Below, piece by piece: positions 9,629 to 18,876 of a DNA stretch of 64,000 bases. The notes below the pieces were generated by a model, which was not told the DNA's origin, searched no databases, and worked only from the letters and a program-made list of their open reading frames with translations. The stretch covers positions 1 to 64,000 of the forward strand of contig NZ_JAELVH010000073.1 in assembly GCF_019399235.1 (NCBI RefSeq), in the 5' to 3' direction. How positions within the stretch are numbered: the stretch's first letter is position 1; every line of letters begins with the position of its first letter. The stretch is from Streptomyces poriferorum (lineage in GTDB: Bacteria > Actinomycetota > Actinomycetes > Streptomycetales > Streptomycetaceae). The translations under genes were made by a program, and so were the position numbers.

Positions 9629-10453
9629 TTACGCGGAACCTGCACCTTCAGGCGCCGTCGCGACGGCGGTCCCGGTGGCCGTGGGTAGAACGGCCGGGGC
9701 TGCCTCGCGGTCGGGCGCGAGCGGGTCGGTCACCGTGCCGGACTCCTCGTCGAAGAGCCCCTGCGCCAGCCTGGTCACCGCTGCGGGGACCGGCGGCGCC
9801 AGGTCGGCCACAACGCGGAGACCGGACAGGACGTCGTCAGGCCGAACGGCAGGTGTCACGTGCCGAACAACCAGCCGCAGTATCGCACAGGCCTTGTCCC
9901 CGGGCCTATCAGGCTGATGATCAAGGGCCTGCAGGTCGACGACGGCGGACCGGGCGTCGAAGCTGCGGATGCCGTTCTTCGTGCGGCGCTCGACCTCGAC
10001 GGTCTCGGCCGCGTTGAACGCGGCGACGGCCTTCTCGGCGTCCTCCACGGCGACCCCGTTCAGCCGCATCTCCCAGATGGAGGCGGTGAGCCGGTCGGCG
10101 AGACCCGAGGTGCGGGCCTCGACGGCGTCGGTGATGTCGAGACCGTCCGGCAGCGAGTCGTTGAGGAGTTCGCGCAGCGTGCCCGGATCACGGGCCTCGG
10201 TGAGAGCGATCTCCAGGAACTCGGCCTCGCTGCCCGTGCCGGTGGGTGCGGCGTTGGCGTACGACACCTTGGGGTGCGGGGTGAAGCCCGCCGAGTAGGC
10301 CATGGGCACCTCGGAGCGGCGCAGCGCCCGCTCGAAGGCACGCTGGAAGTCTCGATGACTGGTGAACCGGAGGCGGCCGCGCTTGGTGTAGCGCAGTCGG
10401 ATGCGCTGCACTGCCGGTGCGGGCGGCGGGCCTTCGGGCTGTCGCTTGCCCAG
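9629..10453 (-). CDS. TIGR03936 / DUF2344 radical-SAM-linked protein, probable CTG start
   Basis: A protein of unknown biochemical role that accompanies, or is fused to, B12-type radical SAM proteins. The core LRYTKRGRLRFTSHRDF and the FTPHPKVSYANAAPTGTGSEAE block identify the family. A GTG at 10411 opens the frame at QRIRLRYTKRG but has no Shine-Dalgarno. In frame 14 codons upstream, CTG at 10453 has a GAGGAG at 8 nt spacing and would give GKRQPEGPPPAPAVQRIRLRY, which I remember as the usual family N-terminus. That makes 274 aa. Its cognate radical SAM gene lies just upstream on the same strand, with the repeat membrane protein in between. The 232-nt gap to rne holds no feature I can name. 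Confidence 0.85.
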   Translation of the reverse strand: MGKRQPEGPPPAPAVQRIRLRYTKRGRLRFTSHRDFQRAFERALRRSEVPMAYSAGFTPHPKVSYANAAPTGTGSEAEFLEIALTEARDPGTLRELLNDSLPDGLDITDAVEARTSGLADRLTASIWEMRLNGVAVEDAEKAVAAFNAAETVEVERRTKNGIRSFDARSAVVDLQALDHQPDRPGDKACAILRLVVRHVTPAVRPDDVLSGLRVVADLAPPVPAAVTRLAQGLFDEESGTVTDPLAPDREAAPAVLPTATGTAVATAPEGAGSA

Positions 10454-10534
10454 TGGTTCTTCTCCTCGGTGCGGAGCGGACGCGGTGACACGCCGCCCTC
10501 GAAGTACGGGTGGCCCGGGGGCGTCCGGTCCGGC

Positions 10535-11734
10535 TCACCCCTGCTGGACGGATTTCTCTTTCCGCAGGGAGATCTCTGGTTCGGGCGCCGCGCTGGGCAC
10601 AGTCGTTGTACTACCCAGAGTACGCGCAAGGACGCTTCCAGGTTCCCGGGGCTCGGGTTCACGTGTCCCGCCGACCAGCGCCCGCCAGGCATCGCGCCTG
10701 GCCTGCCGGACGGTCTCGCGGGCTGTGCGCAGTGTCAGCCGGGCCGTCCGCCCCACCGCCAGGGCAGCACGCCCCGCCGGTGCGAAGACCGCGTCACGCA
10801 GGAAGTGCCCGACCGGGGTGCACACCGTGCGGTAGGCCCAGGCCACCGGCGCCCCGACCAGGTGCCATGCCAGCCACGCCAGCGCCCGGCCGACGGCCCG
10901 CGAGACAAACCCGGCGACCCGCCAGGCGACGCCGAACGCGGCAGCGATCTCCCGGCCGACGGGGGCCAGGATCCGCCGGTACACCCAGACCACCGGGATG
11001 ACGAACAGCACCGTGACCAGCCACCGGACCCCGGCCCACAGCCCCCGGCAGCCGGCCCCGATGCCGCGGACCAGGAGATCGAGGAGCCATGCGATGCCGT
11101 GGCCCAGCGGGGTGAGCAGTTCCCCGTACGTCCACACGAGTGGCAGCACGATCAGGTGCTCCACCAGCCAGGCGACGGCCAGCCCCAGCGGCTTGAGGAC
11201 ATACCGCCACAGCAGGACCACCGGCATCACGAGCAGGACGGTGAGCAGCCACTTCACAGCGGTCGCGATCCCTCGTCCGGCCGGGTCCAGAAGCGCCCGC
11301 CGGATCCATAGCAGCCCGTGCCCGATCGGGGTGAGCACGTGCGCGTAGACCCATGTGACCGGCACCACGATGCCGTACCGGACCCCGGGCACCACCACGT
11401 ACCGCCACAGCGCGACCCACGGCCACACGAACACCGCCATGGCCAGCCACCGCAGCCCGTGCCCGAGTGGGGTCAGCACCTGGGCGTACAGCCATCGGGC
11501 CGGAATCACGACCAGCACCTCGAAGAGCCACGCCAGCGCGCGCCCCAGCGGGCGCAGCAGGATCCGGTCGGCAGCACGCGCGCCCGCGACGAGGGCGTCC
11601 CAGACCATCCGCACCGGCAGGACGAGGACGAGGACGACGATCCTCACCGGAATCCTGACGAGCGTGGTGAGGCAGCCGTCGCCGCTCTCGTACCGCGCGG
11701 GTGCCTGGTGCTTTCCGTATTCCATGCACCTCAT
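10535..11734 (-). CDS. Streptomyces membrane protein with five internal repeats
   Basis: A 399-aa (396 aa from the second ATG, 11725) hydrophobic protein of no family I can name. Long Val/Leu/Trp-rich membrane segments alternate with a repeated motif: WLYAQVLTPLGHGL (near 81), WVYAHVLTPIGHGL (130), WTYGELLTPLGHGI (203), WVYRRILAPVGREI (251) and WAYRTVCTPVGHFL (301). Intervening stretches such as LWRYVVVP and LWRYVLKP look like degenerate half-units. The C-terminal 90 residues are charged and Arg-rich and probably cytosolic. It lies between the radical SAM gene and its DUF2344 partner, whose start is about 80 nt downstream. No catalytic motif is visible. The start lies just 6 nt after a terminator hairpin. 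Confidence 0.75.
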   Translation of the reverse strand: MRCMEYGKHQAPARYESGDGCLTTLVRIPVRIVVLVLVLPVRMVWDALVAGARAADRILLRPLGRALAWLFEVLVVIPARWLYAQVLTPLGHGLRWLAMAVFVWPWVALWRYVVVPGVRYGIVVPVTWVYAHVLTPIGHGLLWIRRALLDPAGRGIATAVKWLLTVLLVMPVVLLWRYVLKPLGLAVAWLVEHLIVLPLVWTYGELLTPLGHGIAWLLDLLVRGIGAGCRGLWAGVRWLVTVLFVIPVVWVYRRILAPVGREIAAAFGVAWRVAGFVSRAVGRALAWLAWHLVGAPVAWAYRTVCTPVGHFLRDAVFAPAGRAALAVGRTARLTLRTARETVRQARRDAWRALVGGTREPEPREPGSVLARTLGSTTTVPSAAPEPEISLRKEKSVQQG

Positions 11735-11739
11735 GACGC

Positions 11740-11775
11740 GAAGGCCCGGTCGGGGGTTTCCCCGACCGGGCCTTC
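11740..11775 (-). terminator. Terminator after the radical SAM gene
   Basis: A perfect 16-bp stem (GAAGGCCCGGTCGGGG and complement) with a 4-nt loop. It ends the upstream radical SAM transcript and abuts the start of the repeat membrane protein gene. Confidence 0.85.
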
Positions 11776-11830
11776 GTCACCGAGATGTCACCCGTCAGAA
11801 GCCGGGCGGTGTCACCTCACTGACGGTTTC

Positions 11831-13756
11831 TCACTTCACGACCGTCAGCGGCAGGAGCTTCTTGCCGGTGGGGCCGATCTGAATGCTCGTGTCCATCTGA
11901 GGGCAGACGCCACAATCGAAGCAAGGCGTCCAGCGGCAGTCCTCGACCTCGGTCTCGTCGAGCGAGTCCTGCCAGTCCTCCCAGAGCCAGTCCTTGTCGA
12001 GACCGGAGTCCAGGTGGTCCCAGGGCAGGACCTCTTCGTACGTCCGCTCGCGGGTGGTGTACCAGTCGACGTCCACACCGAACTCGGGCAGTGCCTTCTC
12101 GGCGCTCTTCATCCACAGGTCGTAGCTGAAGTACTCGCGCCAGCCGTCGAAGCGGCCGCCGGCCTCGTAGACGGCGCGGATGACGGAGCCGACCCGGCGG
12201 TCGCCGCGGGAGAGCAGGCCCTCGACGATGCCGGGCTTGCCGTCGTGGTAGCGGAAGCCGATCGAGCGGCCGTACTTCTTGTCGCCGCGGATCTTGTCGC
12301 GGAGCTTGGTCAGCCGGGCGTCGGTCTCCTCGGCGCTGAGCTGCGGCGCCCACTGGAACGGGGTGTGCGGCTTGGGGACGAAGCCGCCGATGGAGACGGT
12401 GCAGCGGATGTCGTTCTGCCCGGACACCTCACGGCCCTTGGCGATCACCTTGACCGCCATGTCGCCGATCTGGAGGACGTCCTCGTCGGTCTCGGTGGGC
12501 AGGCCGCACATGAAGTACAGCTTCACCTGTCGCCAGCCGTTGCCGTACGCGGTGGAGACCGTACGGATCAGGTCCTCCTCCGAGACCATCTTGTTGATGA
12601 CCTTGCGCATGCGCTCGGAGCCGCCCTCGGGGGCGAAGGTGAGACCGGAACGGCGGCCGTTGCGGGTCAGCTCGTTGGCCAGGTCCACGTTGAACGCGTC
12701 GACGCGGGTGGAGGGCAGCGAGAGGCCGATCTTGTCCTCGGTGTACCGGTCGGCGAGGCCCTTGGCGATCTCGCCGATCTCGGTGTGGTCCGCGGAGGAG
12801 AGGGAGAGCAGGCCCACCTCCTCGAAGCCCGTCGCCTTGAGGCCCTTCTCCACCATGTCGCCGATGCCGGTGATGCTTCGCTCCCGCACGGGGCGCGTGA
12901 TCATGCCGGCCTGGCAGAAACGGCAGCCGCGGGTGCAGCCGCGGAAGATCTCCACGGACATGCGCTCGTGGACGGTCTCGGCGAGCGGGACGAGGGGCTG
13001 CTTGGGGTAGGGCCACTCGTCGAGGTCCATGACGGTGTGCTTGGAGACCCGCCACGGCACGCCCGACTTGTTCGGCACGACGCGGCCGATGCGGCCGTCC
13101 GGGAGGTACTCGACGTCGTAGAAGCCGGGGACGTAGACGCCACCCGTCTTCGCGAGGCGGAACAGCACCTCCTCGCGGCCGCCGGGGCGGCCCTCGGCCT
13201 TCCAGGCGCGGACGATCTCGGTGATCTCCAGGACCGCCTGCTCGCCGTCGCCGATGACCGCGCAGTCGATGAACTCCGCGATCGGTTCGGGGTTGAACGC
13301 GGCGTGGCCGCCCGCGAGCACGATCGGGTCGTCGAGGCCGCGGTCCTTGGCGGAGAGCGGGATGCCGGCCAGGTCCAGGGCGGTGAGCATGTTGGTGTAG
13401 CCGAGCTCGGTGGAGAAGCTCAGCCCGAAGACGTCGAACGCCTTGACCGGGCGGTGGCCGTCCACGGTGAACTGCGGAACCTTGTGCTCGCGCATCAGCG
13501 CTTCGAGGTCCGGCCAGACGCTGTAGGTGCGCTCGGCGAGGACGCCCTCGCGCTCGTTGAGTACCTCGTACAGGATCATGACGCCCTGGTTGGGGAGCCC
13601 GACCTCGTAGGCGTCCGGGTACATGAGGGCCCAGCGGACGTCGCATTCGTCCCACGGTTTGACGGTGGAGTTCAGCTCACCGCCGACGTACTGGATGGGC
13701 TTCTGCACATGCGGGAGCAGAGCTTCGAGCTGTGGGAAGACCGAATCGACAGACAT
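11831..13756 (-). CDS. TIGR03960 B12-binding-type radical SAM protein
   Basis: Radical SAM enzyme of unknown substrate, paired in many bacteria with the TIGR03936 protein. From ATG 13756 the product is 641 aa and starts SVDSVFPQLEALLPHVQKP. The B12-binding-like N-terminal region contains DVFGLSFSTELGYTNML and IVLAGGHAAFNPEP. The 4Fe-4S motif is FRGCTRGCRFCQAG, followed by the TIM-barrel strands. A C-terminal cysteine group (CRWTPCFDCGVCPQMD) may hold a second cluster. Earlier in-frame starts would add 11-29 residues with no ribosome site. It lies 50 nt downstream of the CYTH-CHAD gene. Confidence 0.9.
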   Translation of the reverse strand: MSVDSVFPQLEALLPHVQKPIQYVGGELNSTVKPWDECDVRWALMYPDAYEVGLPNQGVMILYEVLNEREGVLAERTYSVWPDLEALMREHKVPQFTVDGHRPVKAFDVFGLSFSTELGYTNMLTALDLAGIPLSAKDRGLDDPIVLAGGHAAFNPEPIAEFIDCAVIGDGEQAVLEITEIVRAWKAEGRPGGREEVLFRLAKTGGVYVPGFYDVEYLPDGRIGRVVPNKSGVPWRVSKHTVMDLDEWPYPKQPLVPLAETVHERMSVEIFRGCTRGCRFCQAGMITRPVRERSITGIGDMVEKGLKATGFEEVGLLSLSSADHTEIGEIAKGLADRYTEDKIGLSLPSTRVDAFNVDLANELTRNGRRSGLTFAPEGGSERMRKVINKMVSEEDLIRTVSTAYGNGWRQVKLYFMCGLPTETDEDVLQIGDMAVKVIAKGREVSGQNDIRCTVSIGGFVPKPHTPFQWAPQLSAEETDARLTKLRDKIRGDKKYGRSIGFRYHDGKPGIVEGLLSRGDRRVGSVIRAVYEAGGRFDGWREYFSYDLWMKSAEKALPEFGVDVDWYTTRERTYEEVLPWDHLDSGLDKDWLWEDWQDSLDETEVEDCRWTPCFDCGVCPQMDTSIQIGPTGKKLLPLTVVK

Positions 13757-13806
13757 CGCGAACTTTCGAGAGCTGGCAGGGGTGACCATCCAGCGTACCG
13801 CGCCGC

Positions 13807-15408
13807 TCAGCCTCCGGACGCCGACCGGATCCCCGCCTTGCACGCCTTGGCCCAGACCCCGGGCAGTTCCCGCTCCCGTGCCGCGGCCGCCGCCTCCTCC
13901 TGTCCGTGCAGCAGGCCCCAGGTGAACGAGGACTCCCCCGCCGCGTGGGCCTGGACGGCGAGGGTGCGCAGGGCGTCTCGGGCGACGACGCTGTCCTGGT
14001 GGTCGCCGAGGACGCTCTGGACGGCCTTCAGCCGCTTGGCGGACTTCCGGGCCGGTTTCCCGAGCGCGGGGCGGGCCGCCTCCGCCGCGTACCGTGCGCG
14101 TTTCGCCGCTTTGCGGGCGCCGTGCAGGGCGAGGTCGCGGTCAGGGCCCGGCGGGTGTTCCAGGGCTCGCGCGATGCGGGCGGCGAGGCGTTCGTGGTTC
14201 TTGTGCGCGGCGCGGGTGAGCGCCTTGCCGGGCGGGCCGGCGGCCGCGGGCAACAGGGGCGGGTCGGCGAGGAGTGCGTGCAGGGTCTCCAGCAGTGCGA
14301 GGTGGCGGGCGCCGTCCAGCACTGCGACGGTACGGCGGCGGGAGCCGCTGCGACGGGCCGTGGACCAGATCCGCAGCCGGGCCCGGACCGGGCCGAGGAC
14401 CAGGGTGCGGGGCAGAGCGTCGAGCCGGGTGCGCAGCCGGGCGTCGATGACCTCCTGGTCGCGGTCGGCGCCGAGCTCCGCCGCGAGCCACTTCAGCTCG
14501 GCTCCGACGGGGTCGGTGACCGTGCGGTCGAGGACCTTGCGGTAGGTGCGGAAGGTGCTGCGGAGCCTGCGGGTGGCGACCCGCATCCGGTGCACGGAGT
14601 CGGGCAGGCCCCGGCGCACGGCGGGGTCGAGGGCCACGATCTCGGTGATCTGTTCGCGTACGTAGGCGAGGACGTGGTCGCCCGCGGTGCGCGGGGGCGG
14701 GCCGGGCTCCCGTTGGCGCTTCTCCGGGGACGCCTCCTTCTTCGCTGACGGCTTCTCCGGGGACGCCTCCTTCTTCGCTGACGGCTTCTCCGGGAGCGTC
14801 TTCTTCTTCGGGGACGTCTCGGCCAGGGCCCGGGCGAGTTTGGAGTGGGACGCGGAGGGCCGTATCCCTGCCTTGCGCAGCCGGCGCTCGACGGCGTCGA
14901 GGAACGCGGGGTCGCCGTCGTCGGCGAGTTCGACCTCGATCTCGGTCCAGGCGGTGGCGCGGTTGCCGCTGTGCAGCCGCTGGGCCCGGACCGCGTCGAC
15001 GCCGAGTTCGGCGAGCGGTTCACCGTCCGGGCCGTTCAGCACGTGGACGTCGCGGGTGGACCGGAGCCGGACCACGGGGACGAGGGCGGTGTCGCGGACC
15101 CGGGAGCGGACGAGGCCGGCCAGGTCCGCGGGCAGGGTGTCGGAGAGCGGGGCCCCGATCTCGTCGCGGATGCCGAAGGCGACCGGGAACTTGAGGTGCC
15201 AGCCGGCGTCCGCTCCGCCGGTGCGGCGACGCAGGGTGATGCTGTCGGCGGCGAGGCGGAGGTCCTCGGTGTCGTAGTAGACGGCGTCGAGCTCGATGGC
15301 GCCCCGGTGGTCCACGGCGGCGACTCCGGCCACCCGCGTCAGGTCGGGCAGCCGGGCGTCACCAGTGGCTTCGTACTTCCGCTCGATCTCGCGCTTCACG
15401 TCCGCCAT
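13807..15408 (-). CDS. CYTH and CHAD domain protein
   Basis: A 533-aa protein. The N-terminal CYTH (triphosphate tunnel) domain, residues 1-195, starts with the diagnostic EIERKY and has YYDTEDLRL and ITLRRRTGG. A Lys/Pro/Glu linker of 11-residue repeats follows (195-235). The helical, histidine- and arginine-rich CHAD domain lies at about 245-525 (HRMRVATRRLRSTFRTY). CYTH enzymes act on triphosphorylated substrates, and CHAD domains bind polyphosphate. A role in polyphosphate metabolism or granules is therefore likely but inferred. It may be cotranscribed with the radical SAM gene. Confidence 0.9.
   Translation of the reverse strand: MADVKREIERKYEATGDARLPDLTRVAGVAAVDHRGAIELDAVYYDTEDLRLAADSITLRRRTGGADAGWHLKFPVAFGIRDEIGAPLSDTLPADLAGLVRSRVRDTALVPVVRLRSTRDVHVLNGPDGEPLAELGVDAVRAQRLHSGNRATAWTEIEVELADDGDPAFLDAVERRLRKAGIRPSASHSKLARALAETSPKKKTLPEKPSAKKEASPEKPSAKKEASPEKRQREPGPPPRTAGDHVLAYVREQITEIVALDPAVRRGLPDSVHRMRVATRRLRSTFRTYRKVLDRTVTDPVGAELKWLAAELGADRDQEVIDARLRTRLDALPRTLVLGPVRARLRIWSTARRSGSRRRTVAVLDGARHLALLETLHALLADPPLLPAAAGPPGKALTRAAHKNHERLAARIARALEHPPGPDRDLALHGARKAAKRARYAAEAARPALGKPARKSAKRLKAVQSVLGDHQDSVVARDALRTLAVQAHAAGESSFTWGLLHGQEEAAAAARERELPGVWAKACKAGIRSASGG
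14719..14811 (-). repeat. 33-bp tandem repeat in the CYTH-CHAD linker
   Basis: Two perfect 33-bp units (14719-14751, 14752-14784) and a diverged third encode the linker repeat EASPEKPSAKK. The period is a multiple of three, so the copy number can change without breaking the frame. Confidence 0.9.
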
Positions 15409-15459
15409 GCATCGAATCTAGACGTGATGTACGCGGATGGGCAGTGGTCCCGCAACGGC

Positions 15460-16650
15460 TCAGGCCGTTATCGGCCGTTGGACCCTGATCGACTGGAGCA
15501 GTCCGATGGCCACCCAGACGGCGAACATCGAGGAGCCTCCGTAGGAGACGAACGGCAGGGGCAGTCCGGCGACCGGCATGATGCCGAGCGTCATGCCGAT
15601 GTTCTCGAAGGCCTGGAAGGCGAACCAGGCGATGATGCCCGCGGCGACGATCGTGCCGTAGAGCTCGGTGGTCTCGCGGGCGATGCGGCAGGCGCGCCAC
15701 AGGACGACGCCGAGCAGGACCAGGATCAGTCCGGCGCCGAGGAAGCCGAGTTCCTCACCGGCGACGGTGAAGACGAAGTCGGTCTGCTGCTCGGGGACGA
15801 ACTGGCCGGTGGTCTGGGTGCCCTGGAAGAGGCCGGTGCCGGAGAGGCCGCCGGAGCCGATCGCGATCCGGGCCTGGTTGGTGTTGTAGCCGACGCCCGC
15901 GGGGTCGAGGGCCGGGTTGGCGAAAGCGGCGAACCGGGCGATCTGGTAGTCGTCGAGAAGCCCGAGCTGCCAGATGGCTACGGCGCCCGCGGTGCCCGCG
16001 CCGAGGAGTCCGAAGACCCAGCGGTTGGAGGCGCCGGAGGCCAGGAGGACGCCGAGCACGATGACGGCCATGACCATCACGGAGCCGAGGTCCGGCATGC
16101 CCATGACGACGGCCATCGGGAGCGCGGCCAGGCCGAGGGCCTTGGCGACGGTCCGGTGGTCGGGGTGCAGCTGGTCGCCCGCGTCGACGCGGGCGGCGAG
16201 CAGCATCGCCATGCCGAGGATGATGGTGATCTTGGTGAATTCCGAGGGCTGGAGGGAGAAGCCGCCGGGCAGGAGGATCCAGGCGTGGGCGCCGTTGACC
16301 GTGGCGCCGAGCGGGGTGAGGACCGCCATCACGAGGACCACGGACAGCCCGTAAAGGATCGGCACCGCGCCGCGCAGGGTCCGGTGGCCGAGCCAGATCG
16401 TGCCGATCATCAGGGCGAAGCCGATGCCGGTGTTGAGGGCGTGGCGGAAGAGGAAGTAGTACGGGTCGCCGTGGGTGAGCGAGTCACGTCCGCGGGTCGC
16501 CGACCAGACGAGCAGCGAGCCGATGAACGAGAGGGCGATCGCCGAACCGAGCAGCGGCCAGTCGAGTCGGCGCACCACGGAGTCGCGGGCGGTGAGCTTG
16601 CCCCAGGCGCCGCGGTCGGGGGCGTACCGCTGGACGGAGAAGCCTGCCAT
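15460..16650 (-). CDS. rodA: RodA/FtsW-type peptidoglycan glycosyltransferase
   Basis: A SEDS-family integral membrane protein that polymerises lipid II together with a cognate class B PBP. The 396-aa product shows about ten membrane helices and SEDS landmarks: SGGLSGTGLFQGTQT, FVFTVAGEELGFLGA and PLPFVSYGGSSM near the C-terminus. The start codon overlaps the mrdA stop by 1 nt (TGATG), so the two are translationally coupled. In Streptomyces this pair (sfr/pbp2) works with MreBCD in spore-wall synthesis. Confidence 0.95.
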   Translation of the reverse strand: MAGFSVQRYAPDRGAWGKLTARDSVVRRLDWPLLGSAIALSFIGSLLVWSATRGRDSLTHGDPYYFLFRHALNTGIGFALMIGTIWLGHRTLRGAVPILYGLSVVLVMAVLTPLGATVNGAHAWILLPGGFSLQPSEFTKITIILGMAMLLAARVDAGDQLHPDHRTVAKALGLAALPMAVVMGMPDLGSVMVMAVIVLGVLLASGASNRWVFGLLGAGTAGAVAIWQLGLLDDYQIARFAAFANPALDPAGVGYNTNQARIAIGSGGLSGTGLFQGTQTTGQFVPEQQTDFVFTVAGEELGFLGAGLILVLLGVVLWRACRIARETTELYGTIVAAGIIAWFAFQAFENIGMTLGIMPVAGLPLPFVSYGGSSMFAVWVAIGLLQSIRVQRPITA

Positions 16651-18815
16651 CAGTCACGCCTCCCCAGCACTGCGGCGAGCGTCTGCTCGTTGGCCGGCTT
16701 CTGCGACGCCGGGTCGTAGGGCTTGATCTTCGGGGCGTCGATGGTGCCGTCCGTCTGGATCTTCGGCAGCGACTTCTGCGGGGTCGGCAGCAGGGCCTTC
16801 TTGAGGTCCTGCTTGCCCGAGGCGTCGAGTCCGTAGAGGGCGTTGTAGATGTTGCGGACGGCGGGCCCGGATGCTCCGGAACCCGTACCGCCCTGGGAGA
16901 TCGTCATGACGATCGAGTAGTCCTTGGTGTACGTGGCGAACCAGGAGGTCGTCTGCTTGCCGTAGACCTCGGCCGTACCCGTCTTGGCGTGCATCGGGAT
17001 CTTGTCCTGCGGCCAGCCGCCGAATCGCCAGGCGGCGGAGCCGCGGGTCGCGACACCCGCGAGGGCTTCGTCTATTTCGTTGCGCGTCTTCTTGGTGAAG
17101 GGGAGCTTGCCGTGCGACTTCGGCTCGATCTCCTGGACGGTCTGTCCGTCGCCGCTGACGATCGCCTTGCCGACGGTGGGGTCGTAGAGGGTGCCGCCGT
17201 TGGAGATGGCCGCGTAGATGGTGGCCATCTGGATCGGAGTGACGAGGGTGTCGCCCTGGCCGATCGAGTAGTTGACGGAGTCACCGGCGCGCATCCTGTC
17301 GCCTTCGAGGCAGTTCTCGTACGCGATCTGCTCGACGTACGTACCGCCCTTCTTGCCCTGCTTGCACCACGCGTCGTGGTTGGCCTTGGCGAAGTTCTTC
17401 TTCCACTCGCGGTCCGGGACGCGGCCGCTGACCTCGTTGGGGAGGTCGATGCCGGTCTCCTTGCCGAGACCGAACTGGTGGGCGGTCTTGTAGAACCAGT
17501 CGTTGGGGTTCTTCTTGGGGCTGTTCCCGCCGTCCTTCTGCCACTCCTTGTGCGCGAGGCCGTAGTACACGGTGTCGCAGGAGACTTCGAGGGCGCGGCC
17601 GATGGTGATGCTGCCGTAGCCCTGGGACTCGAAGTTCTTGAAGGTCTGGCCGCCGATGGAGTACGAGCTGGGGCAGGGGTAGTTGCCGTCGAAGGGGTAT
17701 CCGGCGTTGACCGCGGCGGTGGAGGAGATGACCTTGAAGATGGAGCCGGGGGCGGCCTGGCCCTGGATGGCCCGGTTCAGCAGCGGGAAGTTGGAGTTCT
17801 TGCCGGTGAGCTTGGCGTAGTCCTTGGCGGAGATGCCGCCGACCCAGGCGTTGGGGTCGTAGTTGGGCAGGGAGGCCATGGAGACGACCCGGCCGGTCTT
17901 GGCCTCCATGACGACGACGGCGCCGGAGTCGGCCTTGTAGTTCTCGCCGGTGTTGGTGTCGAACTCGGTACGGGCCACCTTCATGGCCTGGTTGAGCTCG
18001 TACTCGGCGACGGACTGGACGCGGGCGTCGATGGAGGTGACGACGCTGGCGCCGGCCTCCGCCTCGTCGTTCTTGGCCTGGCCGATGACGCGGCCGAGGT
18101 TGTCGACCTCGTAGCGGGTGACGCCGGCCTTGCCGCGCAGCTCCTTGTCGTACGTGCGCTCCAGGCCGGAGCGGCCGACCTGGTCGGAGCGGAGGTAGGG
18201 CGAGTCGCTGTCCTGGGCCTTGGTGATCTCGTCGTCGGTGACGGGTGAGAGGTAGCCGAGGACCTGGGCGGTGTTGGCCTTGCCGGGTGCGGCGTAGCGG
18301 CGGACGGCGGTGGGTTCGGCGGTGATGCCGGGGAAGGCCTCCGCGCGTTCGCGGATCGTCAGGGCCTGCTGGGTGGTGGCCTCGTCGGTGACGGGGATCG
18401 GCTGGTAGGGCGAGCCGTTCCAGCAGGGCTGGGGGGTCTTCGCGTCGCAGAGCCGGACCTTGTCGATGACGTCCTTGGGCTTCATGTCGAGGACGCCGGC
18501 GAGCCGGGTCAGGACGCTTGCGCCGTCGTCGTCCATCTTGAGCAGTTCGGTGCGGCTGGCGGAGACGACGAGGCGGGTCTCGTTGTCGGCCAGTGGTACG
18601 CCGCGGGCGTCGAGGATGGAGCCGCGGGCGGCGGGCTGGACGACCTGCTGGACGTGGTTGTTCTTCGCCTCGTCGGAGTACTCCTGGCCGTTGCGGATCT
18701 GGAGGTACCAGAGGCGGCCGCCGAGGGTGAGCAGCAGGGAGAAGACGAGGACCTGGATGACGATGAGGCGGATCTGGACCCGCTGGGTCCGTCCCGTCTC
18801 GGGGATGTTGGTCAC
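16650..18815 (-). CDS. mrdA: Penicillin-binding protein 2, class B transpeptidase
   Basis: Class B transpeptidase that cross-links peptidoglycan in the elongation or spore-wall complex. The 721-aa product has a short cytoplasmic tail, one membrane helix (VIQVLVFSLLLTLGG, near 20-35) and a dimerisation region with RGSILDARGVPLA. The transpeptidase domain carries SIFK (Ser near 356), SVN and HAKTGT (Lys near 611). The last 40 residues are Lys/Pro-rich. The start is GTG. It is fourth in mreB-mreC-mreD-mrdA-rodA, 61 nt after mreD. Confidence 0.96.
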   Translation of the reverse strand: MTNIPETGRTQRVQIRLIVIQVLVFSLLLTLGGRLWYLQIRNGQEYSDEAKNNHVQQVVQPAARGSILDARGVPLADNETRLVVSASRTELLKMDDDGASVLTRLAGVLDMKPKDVIDKVRLCDAKTPQPCWNGSPYQPIPVTDEATTQQALTIRERAEAFPGITAEPTAVRRYAAPGKANTAQVLGYLSPVTDDEITKAQDSDSPYLRSDQVGRSGLERTYDKELRGKAGVTRYEVDNLGRVIGQAKNDEAEAGASVVTSIDARVQSVAEYELNQAMKVARTEFDTNTGENYKADSGAVVVMEAKTGRVVSMASLPNYDPNAWVGGISAKDYAKLTGKNSNFPLLNRAIQGQAAPGSIFKVISSTAAVNAGYPFDGNYPCPSSYSIGGQTFKNFESQGYGSITIGRALEVSCDTVYYGLAHKEWQKDGGNSPKKNPNDWFYKTAHQFGLGKETGIDLPNEVSGRVPDREWKKNFAKANHDAWCKQGKKGGTYVEQIAYENCLEGDRMRAGDSVNYSIGQGDTLVTPIQMATIYAAISNGGTLYDPTVGKAIVSGDGQTVQEIEPKSHGKLPFTKKTRNEIDEALAGVATRGSAAWRFGGWPQDKIPMHAKTGTAEVYGKQTTSWFATYTKDYSIVMTISQGGTGSGASGPAVRNIYNALYGLDASGKQDLKKALLPTPQKSLPKIQTDGTIDAPKIKPYDPASQKPANEQTLAAVLGRRD

Positions 18816-18876
18816 GGGGCGCCCCCGGTGGTGGTCGGGCCGGTGGTACGGGGGTTGCCCCCGGAGGAGTGCGTCC

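Noticed and set aside
11318..14545. 1,075-codon plus-strand frame across the radical SAM and CYTH-CHAD genes
   Set aside because: It spans two conserved minus-strand genes and a terminator hairpin and shows no domain.
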